A stretch of 64,000 bases of DNA, taken from NCBI GenBank assembly GCA_024114885.1, contig CP099423.1:2604001-2668000 (forward strand). Direction: 5' to 3'. Below the pieces are notes generated by a model. The model did no database searches and was not told the DNA's origin. It saw only the letters and a list, made by a program, of their open reading frames with translations. Below are positions 58,615 through 64,000 of the stretch, piece by piece (the first letter of the stretch is position 1; each line of letters begins with the position of its first letter). Position numbers and translations under genes: made by a program. This DNA is from Septoria linicola (lineage: Eukaryota; Ascomycota; Dothideomycetes; Mycosphaerellales; Mycosphaerellaceae).

Positions 58615-60363
58615 CCTCGTCTCGTATCTACTATCTTACGCGATAGTACCTCCTAACGAAGAGGTCCTTTAGTAAGCTATCTATAGATACCTATTCGGTC
58701 GTTTTTCAAGTATACGACGCGCTATAGAGGCGTACGATATACCTAATTCTACCTTCTATACGAGACTCTATAGCACGCTACTAAAGGCTAGTATACCTCC
58801 TACGAATAGGGCCCTTTCTCCGATAGAATACGAGGTAGTTTATTAGAAGATTCTCGACCTAGATTTATATAGTTACTCGCCGATATAGGCTATCTTCTAA
58901 AGCTAGGCCTCCTTAATAATAAAGGTATAGAATATATAAGAGGTTCGCCTAAGATAGGCTTATTACTTTGTCTAGCGTTATCTAGGCTTAGAAACTCGAT
59001 TATTACGAAGGTAGTTAAACTAGAGAGCTCTAAATAAGGATATAGAGGTTCTCTTAGAGTAGTTTCTACTCGTTTAGAACCTAATAACTAGCTATAGAAT
59101 TACCTAGCACGACATTTATACCTTTAATAAGAGTAGATCCTAGCTTAGACACTATTAGAATACTATCGGTATTACTACTACTAAGCGTAGGTAACGACCT
59201 GAAGCCTTAGTTTCTAATTCTACGTAGTAGTAGATAGTTATCGCCTATATCTACGTAGAAGGCTAGTTAGTACCTCTATATATTATCTTCTCTAGTAAGG
59301 AAATAAACCGGGCCTAGTTCTACTATCTTCTACTAATATAGAAGCTAAGAGTTTGTCTAAAAGGCTAGACTTCCTTCGATTATTTATTCTAGTAGATTTA
59401 GTACTTCGATAACTATACTAAGTATAGGACTATTAGTAAGAAGAGGCTACTAATTCTAGATAGCTATAATAGCTATACGATACTAGAGTTTAAGTTACTC
59501 TATAACTAATAAGGCTTTATTACCTTCTATATACTATCCTATCTAAGTTACCTATTATAGCTACTAGACGTTAGCTGTTTTAGTCTATTAAAAAAGGCAT
59601 ATTTAGCTAGAATCTCTAGGCTTAGTATAGTTAGATACTACTACCTAATTAAGGAAGACTTCCTTCTAGAGTTAAGGCCTACGTATAAGGCTACATTTAC
59701 CTCTTATACGATTAGAGGTGCCTTTAGAGGCTTAGGCTTACTACCTCTAGATATACTAGCTATATTACCTAAGCCGATACTCTATTACAAAATACGAATA
59801 CTACTACTACCTTGTTTATTAGACACATAGAATACCCTTTAGTATCCTAGGTAGATTAAGAGGCAAACTAGTAAGATTAAGGCTAGGGTTATAAGCTATT
59901 AGAATAGCTTATTAACCTCTATCCTAAGCGTAGTAGACAAGCTCTCGAAAGTGTTCTAAAGGACACGAGCCTTAACAATATTACTAGAGGCTCTATATAA
60001 TAACTTTATAACTATAATTAAAGAATTCTAGTCTTATAGAGTACTAAGGAAGAAAATCGAGCTTACTTTTAGACTTAATACTTATAAATTAGCTACTAGA
60101 GACGTGGCTTAGTTCTAGGCTTATTAGGTAATAGAGTAAGTTAATTAGATTAAGAAACAGCTTAGAGCCTAACTAACCTATAGCAAGTATAGAATCTAAG
60201 GCTATAACTTTAGAAGTTATCTATTAGATAGAGTAACTTCTTAGGACTAAATTACTCTAACTTTATAGTTATTCTAACTCCTCTAGTATAAGAAATCTAG
60301 TATTAAAGTTAATCTACCTAGTAAATTAATTAGGATACCTTTCTAATTAGGATACTTATTAAA
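58577..60363 (+). mobile_element. pogo/Fot1-type DNA transposon, RIP-inactivated
   Basis: 1.79 kb bounded by TA (58,575-58,576 and 60,364-60,365) and by imperfect terminal inverted repeats of about 42 bp (58,574-58,614 against 60,326-60,367; roughly 37 of 42 positions pair). The transposase on the plus strand keeps one frame across the catalytic core: first Asp position at 59,126-59,128 (context F-N-K-S, Asp and Glu changed to Asn and Lys), second at 59,459-59,461 (RLLILD), third at 59,567-59,569 (LLDVSCFSPLKKAY). The 35 residues between the second and third make it DD35D. GLLPLDILAILPKP follows, as in Fot1/pogo proteins. Former His and Trp codons are Tyr and stops. Confidence 0.85.
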
Positions 60364-60367
60364 TACG
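60326..60367 (-). repeat. pogo right terminal inverted repeat
   Basis: Reverse complement begins cgtatttaataagtatccta, matching the left arm with five mismatches, mostly transitions. Confidence 0.82.
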
Positions 60368-63300
60368 TTCGTAGCTACGCTCGCGATATTACCTCTATTA
60401 TTCGAGGAGGCTAAGATCGTAGTTATCGACCTAGACACGATCGACCTAAGTAACTAGAATCGCTAAAAGAGAACCCTCTAAACTATCTACTAAAACTCGA
60501 GAAGTACTAGTAAAAATCGTTTATTACTTCTATAACGCTTATCGTAGAAGACAAGTATTATAGAAGTAATACTAACTAGTATAGGAATCGTATCTACGAT
60601 ATAAGTACGGATCGCCTATAACGACTATAGCCTATATATTACTACTATACTAACTAGCCTTATTAGAAAGAAGAGAGATATTACTATCCTATATACCTTA
60701 CGAGTTACTACTCGTTTCTTATATAGTACTACTAGGATTAGAGAAGCCTCGCTACTCTCTATATAAATCTAGGAGTAGGCTAAAGATATAAATATAGGAG
60801 ATTAGAGTAATATATCCTCTCGTCGCTCCTCGCCGCCTCTACTACTTCTCGCTACCTCTACTCCTCGTTTACCGCTACTATAGAGGTCGGTAGATAGGTC
60901 GTATTACGCGACTATATACCTCGATATCGAATCGCTCGTATCGTATCGCGACTAGGAGATATTCGAAGTAGTTAGTATCGGCGTAAGCGATTATACTCTA
61001 TACGAACGTATTCTATCGCCTATACCGAGGATAAGAGATTATAGAATCTATAGTATCCGGTCGTATTTTCGTAGTAGTATTAATACCGCGCCTAATCGAG
61101 AAGTCGTAGAGGTTATAGGAGTCGCGGTCTATAGAGCGAGGCCGGGCTTAGCTACTAAGCACTCTAGAGTAGTCTAAGCGTCGGAGGTCTATTAGATAAT
61201 AAGCGTAAGGCTATTAGGTAAGCTTACGATACCTCTATAGCTTCCTATACCGATATTACTAGTCTTTAACTAGTAAGAGTACGCTATACGTCGATACCTA
61301 CTAGTTCTAGCTAGTATACTAGCCTACCTTTATATCGATCGTATATCTATCTAAGAGAACCTCTCCCTACGCGTAAGTAATAGCTAATATCCGTCCTCGA
61401 CTCCTTCTAGTATTTTAACTCGTAGTTCTATTACCGTCGCTCGTACTCTATATCTATACTATTACGTATCCCTGTTCGCGTAGTTAAGGAAATAAGACAC
61501 TCTACGTATATATCGCGTAACTCTCTTACTAAACCTTAATAGAATTACGATACGGTATTAAATACTAGGCGTCTCGGCGTGTCTATATCTTATAGTATTT
61601 ACTAGGAGCACCTTACGGTATTATACGTATCGTTAGCGTCTCGACTAATAATGCCTACTTTCTCCTCGTACTCGCTATCGACCTACGCTTCTATAGTTAA
61701 ACTATATATACCTGCCTCGTTCTCTCGTACTATCCTCCTACTTACGATCTAGCGCTTCGCCTACCTCCTACTATATATCGTACTACTACTCGCTACCTAC
61801 CTTTATATTAATATACCTTGTTATAATATTCTACGAGTTTAGAAATAGGAGAACGTATTAGACTCCTACGAAGATAAAGTTCTTATCTCGTAGAAGCCTA
61901 TATAGAAGTAGGTTTTTATAGATACGTAGGAAGATAAGAAGATCTTTTTTAACTCCTCTCTCGTCTCTATCTAGGAGGAGATAGTAGAGTCGTATACTAT
62001 TCGTTAGAAGGACGCTCTAGACGAGTTATACTTAATCCTATACGAGTATTATACTATACCTAAGGTATATATACTAGCGCGAGTCCTTCGTCGCTAGAAC
62101 TAGCGTTATAAACTCTATACTCTAATCGTATCCGCTCTACTATTACGAGTCCTTCTCTAAGCGATAAGTATACTATCTTAGGCTCCTCTTCGCTAGCTCT
62201 CGTCGCTATCTACTACGGTAATATCTAGTACTACGCCTAGACTATCTAGATCGCTACGTACTATAGTAACCCGCCTATCTACTATATACGAACTCTCGCG
62301 AGTACTATTTACGACTCGTATACTAACGCCTCTCGATAGTACGCCCGACTACGATCTCTCTCTCTTCCCTACTACTACTCCTAAACCGTCTCTATAGCCT
62401 TCTAATATAGGAGAAGATAACGCGCTACTATCCTCTATAACTCTCTATTTAGATAGGTACCTACCTTCGACGAGCGGTTTAGATACTAAAACTCTTTCCT
62501 AGTTCTCGTAGACTACTACTCGTAGCGCTCTATTCGAGAAGTAGTACGAGATGGAAATAGAAAGTAGACTCCTTAACGACGCTTCTACTCTCTAGTCGGC
62601 CTCTCGCGTTCCTCTACTACCTATTCCTCTCGACAGACATTCTACTACGTCTATAAGCGCCTCTATACTCGTCCCTAAGTCTCTATATAATAGTAGTAGT
62701 CGCCTTAGGCGCCTAAGTACTCTCTTCTATAAAGCTCTCTAGAAAGCCCTACTACTACTTTCTAGTAACTAAAGTCTAGTCCTCTATACGAGAGAGGGAG
62801 CTCTCTCGACTCGCTCCTACTCTAATATCTCGACGTAGTCGTCCTCCTCTAGAGCTACGCGTACGCTACCTCTTAAACTAGACTTGATCTTTACTACCTT
62901 CTGTTCTCGAGAGCCGTCTATCTATAGTAAACTATTTACTATAGTAGTCCTATAGGCGTATTAAACCGCTTTACGTAATATCGCCTAATAGAATCGTTCT
63001 ACTACGTTATCTAGCTCTAGTAGTAGTCCTCGCTAGCTAGTACCTCGAAGCTACCTTCTACTCTTAATTAGTATTATCCTTACTACTATTATCGTAGCGG
63101 AAGGGCCTCCTATAGGCTAGGATAGAGTATAAGCTCTCTTCGAGCGTAAATAGGACGCGATAAAGAGCCTCTTCTACGATATACTACCTTCTACGTAGCT
63201 CTATTACTTCGATTCTATTACTCGTTCTTAAGTACTTACTACGTTCTATTAACTCGAAGCAGAGGATTTCTATTAGCTTAGAGACTCGATCTATCCTCGA

Positions 63301-64000
63301 CCTCTCTAGCTTAGAGCTCTATTATCGGTATAAAAGACTTCTATATAGAGAAGGCTCTCTTTTCGTTAGGTCTATAGATATTAAAGCTTTCTACGCCTAC
63401 CGTATATACTCTATAATCCTTACCTTAGCTCGTCGCTCGCCTATTATTTACTCTAGGTAACGCTATTATATAGGAGTAGATTTCCTACTAAGGCTCTAAA
63501 TTAGCTTTAACGTTATATTTCGTCTCGCTACGAGTAATCTCTCCTCGTATACCTATATCTATATCTATAATTATATCTCTCTTAGCTCTCGTTATATAGA
63601 AATATATAGACGTCCTATCCTACCTCTACGAAGTAAGTATCCTACTATATAAAAGCCTCGACTAGTTACGAACTATACCTCCTACTATATCTCTAGATCT
63701 CCTTTATACCTCCTAATCTACTCTAGCTTCTATCGTACTATACGCTCCTACTCCTTAGAAGGATTACTATTCTTAGCTAGGCGTATTATCGCGCCTCGAC
63801 TACTCGCCTCGCCGCTACCTATCGCTACTATACCTCTTAAGTTCTCTCCTCTATATCGTCTATCTTATATATTTATAGACTTTATTACCTATAACGCGTC
63901 TCTCTACGTACTTATCTATAAAAAGTATTATTATACTATCCCTCTCTAATAGCTAGACTCTTACCTCGAGAAGACCTATAAGATACTACAAACTACTAGA
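60366..64000. other. RIP-mutated DNA to window end, unassigned
   Basis: Very TpA-rich with CpG kept (many tcgcta, ctcgtc motifs), richer in CG than the 15-50 kb block. No frame, motif or repeat boundary could be named; short Arg/Ser/Tyr-rich stretches appear in several frames. It is probably the remainder of the sequence the pogo element inserted into, plus other old repeats. Confidence 0.4.

Noticed and set aside
60400..60480. ThiF/E1-like motif IVVIDLDTIDLSN on the plus strand
   Set aside because: Striking, but no glycine-rich nucleotide motif upstream, no continuation downstream, and another frame over the same bases is equally open. Probably chance.

Overview
The window looks like a filamentous ascomycete chromosome, most likely a dothideomycete; that class-level guess rests on style only. 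The genes are compact and on both strands. They are split by 50-80 bp introns with GTRNGT-like donors, CTAAC/CTGAC branch points and NAG acceptors. The second part carries the signature of repeat-induced point mutation (RIP). Two very different compartments meet at about 14.6 kb.

Compartment 1 (1-14,616) is ordinary, balanced-composition gene space. It holds: an F-box protein running off the left edge (-); a ZIP-family zinc/iron transporter (+); a small secreted cysteine-rich protein (-); a CBS-domain protein (-); a mitochondrial phosphate carrier of the Mir1/Pic2 type with four exons (+); a small GRGGAGN-repeat (DUF3602-type) protein (+); a coiled-coil remnant (-) and an open C-terminal fragment (+); a secreted PAN-like cysteine-rich protein (-); and a divergent pair made of the clamp-loader subunit Rfc2 (-) and a DUF1746 membrane protein resembling the Dsc4 subunit of the Golgi Dsc E3 ligase (+). 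I rebuilt exon joins by checking phase. Three genes (F-box, the small secreted protein, the PAN-like protein) contain frame changes that no clean intron explains.

Compartment 2 (14,617-64,000) is 49 kb of heavily RIP-mutated repeats. CpA and TpG are almost absent, TpA is extreme, CpG is kept, and former Trp and Gln codons read TAG/TAA, so no long frame survives. It can still be parsed. A composite unit recurs head to tail: head (tctagag junction, 198-bp tandem array, 18-bp array, palindrome), then a large unknown ORF relic with an 18-bp coding repeat, then a SNF2-family helicase relic, then a tail (conserved start plus 64-bp CT-rich tandem repeats). Tail copies start at 14,617, 18,824 and 46,730; head copies start near 14,832, 19,085 and 22,039.

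Later elements sit inside or between these units: a 13.2-kb Gypsy-type LTR element (27,336-40,567, TSD CTAGT) with about 5 kb of extra sequence after pol; a complete Copia-type element (50,822-57,120, TSD GGTAG), less mutated than its surroundings; a truncated second Copia copy (19,286-22,038); a hAT transposase relic (about 17,950-18,800, -); a pogo/Fot1 DD35D element with 42-bp inverted repeats and a TA target (58,577-60,363); a 441-bp insertion; and a partial Gypsy LTR. No telomeric repeat, rRNA, tRNA or CRISPR array was recognised. The genes of compartment 1 show no common pathway.
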